From contig NC_084760.1 in NCBI RefSeq assembly GCF_028858725.1, positions 79,242,367 through 79,306,366 on the forward strand: DNA of 64,000 bases, given 5' to 3'. The translations under genes were made by a program, and so were the position numbers. This document shows, piece by piece, positions 12,895-24,936 of the stretch. Positions within the stretch are counted from its first letter, which is position 1. Every line of letters begins with the position of its first letter. The notes beneath the pieces were generated by a model that was given only the letters and a program-made list of their open reading frames with translations, was not told the DNA's origin and searched no databases. This DNA comes from Colius striatus. Lineage: Eukaryota; Chordata; Aves; Coliiformes; Coliidae.

Positions 12895-13650
12895 CTCCAG
12901 CAGCGAACGGGGGGAAAACCACCCCACCGGCGACCCCGCTTGCGGCGGGACTTTAGCGACCACACGTCAGCGTGGGTCTCGTTTCTACCCGGCGGGGTGC
13001 GGTCCTTGGGCAGGGAAAGCAAGCACCGGGCATAAGCGAATGCAGCCACAGGGACCGATTGCGCCATGCCTGCTTGCCGGGGAGCGCAGCAGGGGAAAAA
13101 AAACCAACACAAAACACTCCGAAACCCAGGACAGCGGTTCACTTAACCAAGGGAACTGAGGCAAAAGGAGCGCGGGCAGCACCTCCCGGGCCTGGCGGCT
13201 CCGCCTCCCATCAGCCGCGGGGCCGGCGGTCTCCGGCTCCCTCTGCCGGGACAGCATGGCTGCAACTGCCGCCGCCTCCGTCCCCGGCTCCTCAGCTCCT
13301 CAGCTGCAGCCCCCGGCCGGGGCAGGCACCACCGGGGCTGCGGCCGCCCGCCGCCCTGCCTCAGCCCTTGGGGCGGCCGTGGAAAGGCCCCGCGAGCTGC
13401 CGCGGCGGCGATTTCGGAAACGCTACCGGGAAAGGAGCGAGAGCCTCCGTTGGGAGTCCCGGAGAGGGATCGGCGCTGCGAACCGAGGCGCGGTGGGGCC
13501 GGGGCTGCTCGGAGCGGGCGGGGCCGGGAGGAGCGGCGGCGCCCCGGGCCCCGGCTGCGCCCTGGAGCTGCGGCAAGTGCTGCGGGGCGGGAGGTGGCCT
13601 CTGCGGGAACTCGCTTCCCTCTGCCCGGCACTCCCAACGCGAGAGCTGCC
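12860..13650. promoter_or_regulatory. CpG island, probable promoter of an unidentified transcript
   Basis: This is the only strongly GC-rich, CpG-dense stretch in the window, set abruptly in AT-rich DNA. It holds Sp1/KLF-type GC boxes: GGGCGGGGCC at 13516-13525, GGGGCGGGAGG at 13584-13594, and GGGAGGCGG on the minus strand at 13201-13209. An ACGTCA half-CRE lies at 12964-12969. No TATA box stands out. Long open frames exist on both strands here (for example 12972-13685 plus, 13143-13673 minus), but all are Ala/Pro/Gly/Arg-rich, overlap each other, and follow from a lack of stops at high GC. The CATG at 13255-13258 gives an ATG on both strands, each in fair Kozak context, so it does not decide direction. 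In vertebrates such islands usually mark promoters. I cannot tell which strand is transcribed or name the gene. Confidence 0.75.
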
Positions 13651-16600
13651 GCCGCTGTGTTTGTGTCTTTCACCGTGGTATCTGATCAGAGTTAAGATAC
13701 CTCTCGGGACAGATAAACCACCTTCCTTGTAGAAAGTAATCTCGTTTTAAATTTGAATGGTGTCCTTCAATAGAATAAGTTGAGGGTTTTTGTCGTTTAT
13801 TCAGCCTGTACAAAACACACCAGATTTCTTGCTGGAGATAAAACCATAGCAAAGGACAATGTTTAACAAAGATATCAAAAGGTTTCTCACAAAGCGATGC
13901 TCAATGTACACGTTACTAGTATCAAGGAAAGAAATAGGTGGCCATTGTAGATCATCCATCTCCAGAGGGGAAAGGACTTCATGCAGCAGGTTTTTGTGTA
14001 AAAATTCATCTGGCACTCCAAAAAGTCCCAATCAATTGGTTCTTTCAGCTGTTTTTCACTAAGAATCCTACAACAAGGTAGTAAACCCTTATATATGTGA
14101 TTACATTAAACTCACAGTGTCAACCTTAATATGCCACTGTTACCCATCCAGCTGGGTGGGTGGAGGTCAAAAAGCGCTCAATAGCTTGTAGGTTGCTATT
14201 GCTTTTGCTTTGCTCTTTGCTTGCCCAGCAGTTTGGCAGCCTTTGCTTGGGACATTCTGCAATAAATCATGTAAAAGAAGCAAAGCCTCAGCTTCCATTA
14301 CAGAGTGAAGCTCACACTGTGGCTCTGCTAAATCTTCCTTTGAGGTCTCGGCCAGGCAAACTGTTATTTAACTCACCTGCTTTTATTTTTTAATAAAATT
14401 GTCTTTAAAATGTATGAGGTACATTGGAGGGGGCAAGGTGTACAAGGACAGAAAGTGCACTGTCAGCCAAATAAGCAACTAAATGTAGTAAATAACGAGA
14501 GGAAGTAGAAGGCCCTGAAAGATGGAGCTATAAAGATATGGGAATGTGCAAGAGAGCAGTCTCATAGAAGAGCAAACACTACAAGTTTGCTCCCAGACAG
14601 CCACCCAGCCCAGAGGATGTGAAAGAGAAAGGAAACACTGCTTAGGGCAGATGTAGAAAGACTCCAAATGTAGCCATAGGCACTTCCAGGGCTGGAAATA
14701 TCAATTCTTTACACAGGAGTAGTCAGACATGCTAATTGCAGGCCACAAGGGAAAGGAGAAACAGTTCCTACTCGGGAAGATGAGTTCTGTGTGACTGTCC
14801 TAGAGGGATCAGACAGTCTGTCATTTCACTTGACTAAAAATCTATGACATCGCTCACTAATGACAAGCTAATCTGGGGAAATCTGGGATTGTTCCCTCTT
14901 CTGTCCCTCCCTAAGACAAGAGGGAACTCACCTGCCCTTGATGCCATGTGTCAAGCACGTTGGAGATGCTACGCAGGATTTCTAAACCTTTACAGATTGG
15001 GCAGTAAGTAACGTGCCTGGGCTGCCTGCTTGTTCATAAGAAGAATTAAAGCTAAGATGGGGATGGAGGGAGGGACATGGCTGTGACCTGCCACAACTGA
15101 TACATGCAGAAGTACCTGGGGAAAAATCCCAACATCCATTTGTTGGAAAGTGACACTGTCGTGAAACTGTTTAATCTGAGTTGATGCCATTATTCCCAAG
15201 TGTTTCCTTGATTTGTTACATCGCCAAAAACATTATTAACTGCCCAGATCACTGTGTGCCCTTGGCTTCACATTTATCCATTTAAATAGATGGAGACTAG
15301 GGCAGATGCTGTCAAATAGAGGAGCTGTAAATTTAAGCACTATTTGATTTTCAGAGGTGCTGAGATTTCTTAACTGCCGGCGAAATGAATCGGAGGGGTA
15401 TTTGCTCAGCATTGCTGAAAATTACAGTGGTTTTGTTCAGGTAGTGCATCAATTTGGAAATAAAAGCCTTGGTTTATGCACCCAGGTTGAAGATTTTGAC
15501 CGTAATTTTCGTGAAGCGTCAGTCTAAGGCCAAGTGCAAGATCCATGTGGCACATGGAAATGGAAAGAACAATTCTCATTTCATTCTTCACAAACGTTAA
15601 GAGCATCAATTTTGACTCAGCTTTGCTTTCTCAGTAGCACGTGGTGCCGTGGAGATTAATGAGCTTGCTCTGTTATGTTAATACTTAGATGCTTATTAAC
15701 AGTTGTCCCCTGTCCTATGTAAAGCCCTTTTCTCTGTTCCTTAAGAGGAGAAAACCTATAAAAAGATTTGGTTCACCATGAAAATGCAAAAAGGCCTGCG
15801 GTACATTAATTTTTCATATGGAAAAGATAGAAGCAGGTTGCAAGTTTAAATAATTTACTTAGAAGAGGTAACATCCATCCTCTCTTTTATCTAAAACTCA
15901 TTCATTTTTCAAATACAGATGTTTCGGAGGAACAGACTACTGCTGGCTCCAGAGCAGTTTGTGGTGTGTGGGGTTTTTTTACTTGCTCGCAGGTGACAAA
16001 CTGACTCATCCCATAACAGCAGGACCAGGTGAACCCTGGCGTGGGGGAAAAGAAAGGCCCTATTGGTCAAGACTTCTGCAGTAAAATGCACAGTTGGAAC
16101 CCAACAAACTATCCCCTAAAGCAGGTTAAATCCTCACGGCAATATCTTTGTTGGTTGATTCTTGAACCATCTGGAATTGACATGATTATTCCTGGGCTCC
16201 CATCTATCAGAATTTCTGGAATACTGCTTCGCACTGTAGTTGTTAGGTGAACAGCAAGCTTTGCTATGCTTTAGTCATCCTGCTTACTGGGGTTAAGCTG
16301 CATATAAGGAAGAAGAAAACTTCCCAGGACTTTTCTGGCTTCATAGTGCAATATTGTTGAATCTGGTAATTATGATTATGAAGAGGGTTATGAATGTAAC
16401 AGTGCTAAATAGAGAAAAAGAACAGAAGATGTTAGAAATGCGGAAGAAACACTCGAAATACTTAACAGCAGCAGAAAAATGGGAGACTATCTATTTAGAA
16501 GCAGCCCTATCTTTCATAAATCTCCCTCCAAATATCAATGTTGAAAGCTTTCCTTTGCCAAGAATTCACTCTAGCTGAGTCTGAATCAGAAAACAAAATT

Positions 16601-17325
16601 GCCTTCTGCTTTCAACGCTTTTCCCAACAAGAGAGAGCATTACAAGCATAACAATCAAATATCTTTTTTTTTAAGGCATTACTCTCACACTGGGAAGAGC
16701 AGCTTTGGAAACACCATCACCTTGAGCCTGCCACCATGTTGGGAACAGCATGAGTGAAGAAGCTGGTAGAAAAGGAACATCTTAATCCCTGCCGGGCGGT
16801 AGTGGGGTGTAACCACTCACAAAGGTCTTTCCACTGTGTAAGGTCCGGGAATGAGGAATTAGATCAGTGTCTCATCTCTCACTACAGAAAGGCATTTTTA
16901 AAAGAAACACAGAAAAATAACTGTTTTCAAAATTCCGCATTACAAAACCATCTAGCAGATGGCAGCTGACAGGGAAGGTGGCTGTTTTGACCTAACTTAC
17001 ACATCTGAGGGGCAAAGAGCATTCTGCGCTTGAGAGGGATAGTTAAACCACGCTTATGCTATTTGCCAATGGTTAGTTTTGTGAGAGCTGATTATATTAG
17101 ACACTAGATATTTTCCAGCAGCTACATGAACAAGCTCATATCAATCAGAGTTTAGATTGCAAACATTACGACACCGAACAGTGATGGCTATGAGTACAGT
17201 CCCTCTGCTAAAATTTCTCCACACAAAATACTCACTGAGGAGCTCAGGGTGTTAGATCCACTTACAGAGACTGTTATCTGTTCAGAAACAAAACTCAGAC
17301 TCAGTGGTTAAATAATTTGTTGCAG
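13651..17325. other. non-coding stretch with conserved-element-like sequence
   Basis: I see no exon that I can identify and no repeat signature. From about 15230 to 15720 the sequence is of mixed composition, rich in homeodomain-type TAAT/ATTA cores and free of simple repeats, which is how conserved vertebrate enhancers often look. This is an impression, not a measured conservation. Confidence 0.45.
16952..16965 (+). promoter_or_regulatory. CTCF-like motif (forward)
   Basis: CTAGCAGATGGCAG matches the commonly used CTCF core CCASYAGRKGGCRS at 13 of 14 positions; the mismatch is at position 2. A single 14-base match is weak evidence by itself. Confidence 0.3.
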
Positions 17326-17640
17326 ATAGCTCGAGTAAAATGACAGTGGCAGGCTGTCGCTGTTCTCCTCTCTGCCCACAAAACCCACTGGTAAGGGTAC
17401 GTGCTGCAGAGCAGCATAAAGGACAAGCAGAACATCAAACATTTTCTTTATGGGAAACATGAACGAGATGCTTTTGTCAGCTGCTTCCAGCAGACGACAT
17501 GAAGCTGTGGGCAGGAAATAGGAAGCTCTAACAGAACAAAGCTTTTCTAAAGGGCAAGTCAAGCGAGAGCTCTCTAAAATTTCCAAAAGGACAAGCACAC
17601 ATTTTGCAGGCAAACCTGCCATCCAGCTGGATCTGTTTAC

Positions 17641-17668
17641 CACCTGCCTTATCTCAGGGGCACAGCTG
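17641..17668 (-). promoter_or_regulatory. E-box/GATA composite motif
   Basis: The segment CACCTGCCTTATCTCAGG, followed by GGCACAGCTG, holds an E-box, a GATA site and a second E-box. On the minus strand it reads CTG, nine bases, then GATAA, which is the spacing of the known TAL1-GATA composite element. It lies about 245 bp upstream of a TATA-like element at 17912. There is no functional evidence. Confidence 0.3.
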
Positions 17669-17911
17669 AAATAATAACAGGGATTTTGATGCTGACAAGT
17701 TGCTTAAATATGGCTCATTAAAACCCAGGATGACTTGGGAATGTGAAGTATTTGCTAGAAGACACAAGTAATATCAATACCAGGGACTGAGATGTAAGAA
17801 CATCCTCTTTGCTGGCTGTAAGATGGCCATAAACTGCCCAACAACGAGGGCCGTGTGCTCAAGGCAGGGGGAGCATGACTTGATTTCACCCTGAGGAAGG
17901 GCCTTGAAGAG

Positions 17912-18111
17912 TATATAAGAAAAAGGGGAATATGTATCAACTTGAGAAGCTGCAGATGAGCAACCTAGTCTACATCTGTATCAGTGTCATTGTCACATTA
18001 GATGGTGGCCAAATAAGATTTACTCTTCCAGAGCTATTACAAGGAGCTTCTAGGCAGGCTGGAGAGAGAACAGGTACAGGGCTGGGTACGACATGGTGTG
18101 TTTCTCATTAA
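17912..18111 (+). other. TATA-like element plus 51-codon ORF, unassigned
   Basis: TATATAAG at 17912-17919 is a near-perfect TATA box. An ATG at 17956, about where a short leader would end, opens a 51-codon frame closed by TAA at 18109-18111. Its first residues (MSNLVYICISVIVTL) are hydrophobic and could pass as a signal peptide. A CAG then GTACAG donor-like site at 18074 would interrupt the frame in phase 1. I recognise no product. The leader would be only about a dozen bases, so chance is the leading explanation. Confidence 0.12.
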
Positions 18112-21100
18112 TATGATTAGCCCACTGCTTACTGTACTTCTTAACCTTTGCAATTTGAAGCCTATTTCCTGCTGGCCACGCCTGGCTACGATCCCAGTGC
18201 ACAGAACCTTGCTGTGAAGGCAGTTGGCTACTCACAAGGAATGATTAGTGACTCCTTCCCCCATCATCCTCATGCAGAAAAGGAAAACAGCTTCTTTATC
18301 TGACCTCTGCAGAAAATCTGAACTCTCCAGCAGTCTTGGCAGCAAGATGAAGTAGATACCAATCAGTAGGAATCTTGCCACTAGTATCTCTGGTCCGCTT
18401 CTGCCAGCCCTCAGAGCACATTTGGGTTTTGCACACTCCAGGGAAGACTCAGACTTCTCTACCAGCTCCTGAATCGTCTTTTTGTCATCACAAACATAAC
18501 GGGGTATTCACTGCAGCTGGGGACTTTTAACCAGGACTTTTTTATTAAGATTCATTCTGAATCTTTATCCTCAAAAGTGAAATGTTGGGCCCCCCACTGT
18601 TTATTGCTTCACATTAAGTAAAACATTTGATTCTTCACGGAAGAAACCAGCACAGAGGCATCAATCAAAATCCTAGTCTCTAATCGACAACTGTGTTAAC
18701 TTGTGGGCACCAGAAGAATATGTCAAAAGAGTCAGTGTGCTTTTACCCTTCATTATATGGTAATAAAGGAGAATTTCTGATTCTGTATCTGACTTGCTCT
18801 TCTCCCTTTTGTCTCTCTGAAGCAGGGCAGCAGAACCTATGCACACCGAGTTACACAAATCCAGTATTTGAGATAGCAGAAAATAGATTATAATAATATG
18901 CTCTGCCAGTTCTCCAGGGGTCTTACAGCAGTTCATAGTTGCTAATTCAGCCTCAGAAACTTCAATGAGATAGGCTGGAGCCATCATTTTCATTTTTAAA
19001 TATGAGGAAACTGAGACAGAGTGAAAGGCTATGACTCATAGAGTATTGCTTCAGGAAGACATCTTAGAAAGGTGGAATTGCTGTATCAGCGAAGACTGGC
19101 TCAAGAAGGCTCAGTCCCCATGCTCAGTGAGCTCCAGAACAGTATACCTGCTTAGCTTAATAGTCTCACATGGGCAGGTGCCACCACCAGAAAAATCAGA
19201 AGAAGGTATAATATCCCAGGGCATGAAATCCCATCATTACCAAGGCACACACTAATCACTTTTATTAAAAACACTGATTCCCTCTTGCTTAATTGCTGCA
19301 TATACCTCACATTATTAGCTTTACAGCAGCCAAGCTTTAACAGGCCAGAGAAGGGTGCCTTCTTCCTACAGCTTCCTTTATGTCATCTTATGGCACCCTC
19401 CTGGAAGGTAACTGTGAGGGCTATCCAGGTTTCCAGACAAGTGCTGCGACTGTTTACTTTTATATAAAAAAAAACAGAGGCACCATCTCAATCACAACAT
19501 TTTAAAGAATTTCTGACTGCAGTGCTCAGTGCTGAACCCACATCTATTTCTATGAGTTAGATATCTGTCTTTGGTGCTTTCTCAGCCCTACACACGTTGT
19601 GTCTGGTTCCTGTTTCGTCACTCTGGGCATTATAACTCTGGATAGCCTTTAAAAGATAAAATGAAGCCATCCAGTGGCCTTTTGTGTTTCCATGACTGAA
19701 CAGGTATTGGAAACAGAGGCTGATTCTGCTTCTGTTTTCTGCTACTGTTATGTTAGACTGAAGCTTCTGAAGTTGGACACCTAGCACTAGCTGACCCTGA
19801 GTCCAAAGGAGGAAAAGAAATTGGTACTCTACTTTCAAGCTCTGTGAAACCAGAGTAATTAGTCCTTTGTTAGGGAAAATCCCCCACACTTTTAACTTCA
19901 GCTTCTGTGTTTCTCCAAGAACTGGAAACCTATAATATTTTTGATTGCTTGCTTTGTCTGAGACATACTTGTTTTAACTCATCATTCACTAAATCCTTCT
20001 TTGCGTTGGTTCACTAGGATACATGAAGGGGATGAAACAATTAAGTAGTTCTGGGAGAAGGGATGCTGATCAGTTTTTCCTTTACCCGTTAGAGAATCAG
20101 GATAATCTATTAGTGGTGGTGTAGTGAAAATACAGATCTCCTTCAAAGTCTCGAATAACAAAGGAGCTGATTTTAGTGGTTGGTTATGTATTAATCTCAA
20201 TGGAATTCTTCTTTTTCCTGCATTATCTGAGAAGGAGAATGTTTCAGATTACCTCTGTCCTCTGCAGTTTTCCATCTTCTCTCAGGGAACAGAACATATC
20301 CAAGGGGTAAATAAAACCTACTATGGTTCTCTGTAAATATTTGAGTACCTGGGTTTCTCTTCAAGGGTTTCTCATTTAGGTGCCTCTCCTTCTGCATATA
20401 CATTTCATTTATCTAAGAAGCTCATCCTATTTTTTCTGCAGAAAACACTGGTGGCCATGTATCTGATTTACCAGGACAGTGTAGAAGACAAGTGCTTTTC
20501 CATGCTCCACTCAAGACATCTTTGCAGCCCTTCTTCCTCTCCTGAGCTGCCATTTCATGGTCATCCTAGCTTTGCAGAGCTGTAATTTGCAGAAATGAAT
20601 GCCTGGATATTACTATACAATTACCTCCTCTTTTCTGGGACTGGATTATTCAAACTCCGGTTTATCTCTAGTAGGGCTGCATAGGTAGTTGGCTCTGATG
20701 CACGATATACTTGTAGCTTAGGTGCAGTGGTGGAGCATATAGACATACCACTTATGGGCTTGGAAATCACAGAGCTCTTTTGTGTTGCATGAAGCCCCAA
20801 CTATAAACCTTGTCAGATTTGAAGTATCTCCCTGCCTGTGCCACGCTGGCAGGACAAGATCAATTGTCAGGAACAGTTTGGAGGGACAACTTCCAGAGCC
20901 ACAAGAAGTAAGATGAAGTAGAGCTGTGCACAACTGGATCTGAGGCAATGCCACACAGAACCACTGCCTCTGTAGCTACAGGTCCATATTTCTGGACCAG
21001 GGCTTGTTTGTTCATGCCATGATGTAGTTGCAGACCTACATCTGTCCTGGCACTGCAGTGGATGTCATGATTTGACACCAAACCACAACACTGGATTAGT

Positions 21101-23300
21101 GAATCCTCTCTCTGGAAGATTGGGGAATGCTAGTGTGACCTACAAGAGCCAATCTAGCTCCAATACTGCCAGATAATTAGCTTGGCTGAACTCAGATCTG
21201 TACTGGATATTCGATATATTGCATTGTGCTCTCAGGTGCACCCAAGTAGGACTTGCATAGATTTCTCATCTCACAAAGGATTACTTCCCCATTACATTTG
21301 ATAATGGAGACTTTACTGTACGATCTCCCTCCCATCTCTTATCCAGTAGGATTTATGTATATGGGAAGAACAAAAAATATGGCAGCTGAGATCTGCAAAT
21401 CTACTAATAACAGTGCAACTGCAGCAGCTCAGTATGCACATTTCCATTCTCGGTTGGATGTATTTTGCAAGACTTTCTAAAGAAGAAAAACTGCCCAGAT
21501 ATGACTTTGTCAAACATAGCTTCATTCTTGGCTTGCATGATGCCTCTGATGCTTTACCTGTTTACACAGAGATAAGATAGACAGACTTAACCTGCAGCAG
21601 TGCCTGCGTTACATTTCCACGAGGCTAGAGAATGACCAGGCAAAGAGCCAAGACTGAGGCTGCTACTGGAGAGGCCACCTGACACAGAGAAAAATGGACT
21701 GGTTTCTCTAGCAGGGGTGCTAAATTAATTAATGTCAGTTTGTGCAACGTTTGATATGTTCTAGGCCTTTCAAGTTCAGGAAAAACAACACTTTGGACAG
21801 AAATAACAGTAAATAATATTTTGAACTAGCTGGTTATGACTACTATTTCTCCACTTCTTTTTATTTTTCCTCTTTGGTATGTGAGATTTCCTTCAAACTG
21901 ATCTAATAGAAAGCATATTTGCATGCATGTTTCATTCCACTTCAATTTCTCTAAAACTAAGCTGCTTTGGGATTTTTGGCTTCCTATATCTGCTTTTTGC
22001 CATGGCTTCTCCATTTTCTTCTTGTTTTGGCTGAGATTCAAAATCTGAGATTCAAAAAACTCTGCTTACTGAGCTTCAACTTTTTGAACAAACCAGAAAA
22101 CAGCTCGGTTTTCTGCAAGGAAATTCTTTTGACGATTTTCCCTTTTAATGCCTCTACCATGTCTGTCTTAAGGATATGTACAGCCCTCTTATTTATTCTA
22201 CTTCTCCACATCTCCTATTTTCCTCCCATCCTTCCTCACTACCCCACACCCTTTCATTTCCTCTTTCTTTCCAGTTTTTCTCCACTGGAGTAATAAAAAA
22301 GTGTTCTCAATCCTACTGGGTTGTCCATTTAACCAAACTTTGAGACTTTCACCTTTAAAATGCCTTCTACATTTAGAGTAGCAAAGTATACCTTGGTGTC
22401 AGCCATAGTATTTGATATATAGCATGGGATTTTGACTGTTATACTTCCACTTGACTATATTCTGTGCTGCCTCCTCTCTCTGTACATCGTTCTCCAGCTC
22501 TGTCCTAACTTGCTCAGCAAGCCACAAGGTGGAAACAGTCACATTTATTCCCAGGTCTCACTTGAGAGGTGAAGTCAATTTCACCTGGTTTGCTGAGGCT
22601 TATAGGAAATTTTGAGGTGATGATTAGCTGATTAATAATTACCAGAGAAGGAATAATCTTTCTAATCAAATCACTGTCCTGTCAGTTGCACTGGAAAAGA
22701 CAAGAAATCCATTTCAATGCAGAGGTATGTGCCCAAAGGACATATTTCAGGAGTGGATGTTTAAAACTAAAGCTATTTTTTGGCAAATAAAATTTACATC
22801 AATAAAATGTTAAGCCTCTAACTTTCCATCTGCAGTCAAATTACAGTCACACAAGACTCTCCACCTGCCTAGGGACCAGTCTGGCAGTTAGTAATGCAGG
22901 TTTCTTTTGAGTTTCACTTTTCAATCTATCAGATGAGGCATGGTTTAACACTCTGGAGATTGTGTCTTACAGAGAACTTAGCTGTCCTACAGCTATGGCT
23001 TATAAATCCCCTTCCTGACATTGTGGTGAGGGATACTTGTTTCTTATTTCTCTGCCACAACCATTAGAGAACGTTTTCTATTGACCTGCGGCCATAAAAG
23101 GAATTCCTACAGATCTTGGGCTAGCTGGCAGGTTAGTTAGCCTTTTCTCTCTGTTATCAAATGAAGAGTATTGCATGAATAAAAAGAGGCCATGAACATG
23201 GAGAGTAGTGCAATTATTTAAAGTTAAGATTTTTACCAACTATTCAGCAGGCCAGCAGCTTCCTCTCCCTCTGCTTCACGTTCTGATCTTCCTCAGTTCC

Positions 23301-23340
23301 TTTAATCATAAATTAGTGCACTTGTCAATCAAAAAGATGC
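23301..23340. promoter_or_regulatory. homeodomain and MEIS/PBX motif cluster
   Basis: TGTCAATCA at 23323-23331 is the reverse complement of TGATTGACA, the core of the MEIS/PBX composite site. It is immediately preceded by TTAATCATAAATTA, which holds two homeodomain cores. The cluster suggests an enhancer fragment, but the motifs are short and common in AT-rich DNA. Confidence 0.25.
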
Positions 23341-23957
23341 TCACAAAGTCCAAGGCTCTTCTAAATGTAGTGACTATCAGCCCCAACAGCATTTTGTCTA
23401 AGTTTACTGGGTATATTTTAGCAACTCCATTAATGGTAAAACAATTTGTCGCCAAGCTGAGACATCATATTGATGATCTCTCCTGGTTACATTGTGGGAT
23501 AGTCACTTTCCTGATGCTTACGAGTGCTAAAGTGAGACTTGCACCAAATACATGCCATAAAATGATTGCCCAAGAGTAGCAGCAAGAACCAGGAAGGGAC
23601 AAAAAACATGCAGAACTTAGAATGTATGAATCTACGTGCACTGTTTCATCTGTTGGTTTCTCCTCTCACCAGTTTTTTCCCTTAACATAGATGTTCCTTC
23701 CCACCTGTTCAAACCGTATCTTTGATGTCCCAGATTGAGTTTAGTTGTGCTGTTTAGTGGAAGCACACCAGGCTCAGCATCTGTATAAACAAACACACTT
23801 CTGCCAGTGTCCTGATTTTTTTCCTTAGTTAAGCCATAAAGTCTTGTTCAGTAATCTAAATCCTGCTAAAGGCAAATTTAGACAAAACAGGAATTGAAAC
23901 ACAGACATAAAATAGTGAAAAATGAAAGATGGCTATTACAATCTCTTCTGTCTCCAG

Positions 23958-23993
23958 GTATGAACGAAAAAACCCACAACCCAGCACTCCAAT
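23958..23993 (+). other. candidate 36-bp microexon
   Basis: A strong acceptor (CAATCTCTTCTGTCTCCAG ending at 23957) and a strong donor (GTAAGT at 23994) enclose 36 bases, a multiple of three. In the frame that stays open it reads YERKNPQPSTP between split codons. I cannot assign it to a gene. Splice-like pairs this good are suggestive, but a 36-base match carries little coding information. Confidence 0.18.
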
Positions 23994-24907
23994 GTAAGTT
24001 TCTTCTATTGTCAGACAGTTGCAGCAAATCTTTAGTAAATGCTGTCCCAAGATGGAATACACTGGCTGCTTTCTCTAGATTTAAAACTGCAATGAAAACA
24101 GGAGGCTATGTTTTCTACAGAGAGAGCACTGTTCTATGGTTTCAATTTTCATGTAATAGACATTTGGGCAATTCCTTTTCAATCCATAATCCAGTCTCTG
24201 GTACATAAAAATGAACTTCTTTTTCATTTGCTTGCACAGACTTCAGTGCTTTGCCACAGATCTGTCTATTGTTCTGCTACCTTAACTATTGTTTTGTGTT
24301 TCAAATTAGATTTCAGGTTCCTTGAGACAGGAATCTCATAACATATTTTGCACTATAGAGGTGTTTACAATACATTGAGGTGACTTAAAAAACATATAAA
24401 AATAAGAAAACATAACGTGGCAATGCTTCTGAATTTCACAGCCCTTCATTAATGCACATCTCTACCAGTTTTTACTTCTCACACAAAGGATTCTGGGTAG
24501 ACTTGGAATTAAAGGTTGCAGGAGGGCAAACTGTGAGCAAAGACTGTATGTTTTTACAACATTGTAGTTATTCAGATTCTGCTAGTAAATGAAGGCAAAG
24601 TAATGAATCAGAAGAGTGTTTTCACCACAGACATGACTCAAAACCTTATTAGCTCAGGAGGCTTTTTATAGTTTCTTGAGTATTTTCCCTTCGTCTTGTG
24701 AAAATACCAGCTCTTTGTGAAAAGGGTTGCCTTCAAGCCATGCATATTCCATTGTTTCTGTCTTTTTCAGACACCTAATCTTGATATTGCTGGGACACTG
24801 ATGTCTCTGATTCCACAAAGGTTTTATTCCAAGTGTTTTCTGTAACTCCATATTATTGAAACTAATGTCAATTCAGCCATGGAGTTTAACATTACGCTCT
24901 TAACTCA

Positions 24908-24936
24908 CTATGCCTGTCTAACCTAGCTAGGCATAG
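24908..24936. repeat. short inverted repeat (8-bp stem, 13-nt loop)
   Basis: CTATGCCT at 24908-24915 pairs perfectly with AGGCATAG at 24929-24936. A second imperfect hairpin, TGCCTAGG/CCCAGGCA, lies about 20 bases downstream. It is too short to claim an RNA gene. Confidence 0.5.

Noticed and set aside
12972..13685. 237-codon plus-strand frame, with overlapping frames on both strands
   Set aside because: High GC removes stop codons in all frames; Ala/Pro/Gly/Arg-rich, mutually overlapping and without known domains.
17326..17390. Plus segment between TTGTTGCAG and GTAAGG
   Set aside because: Only 65 bp; the open frame (MTVAGCRCSPLCPQNPL) matches nothing I know, and such pairs occur by chance.
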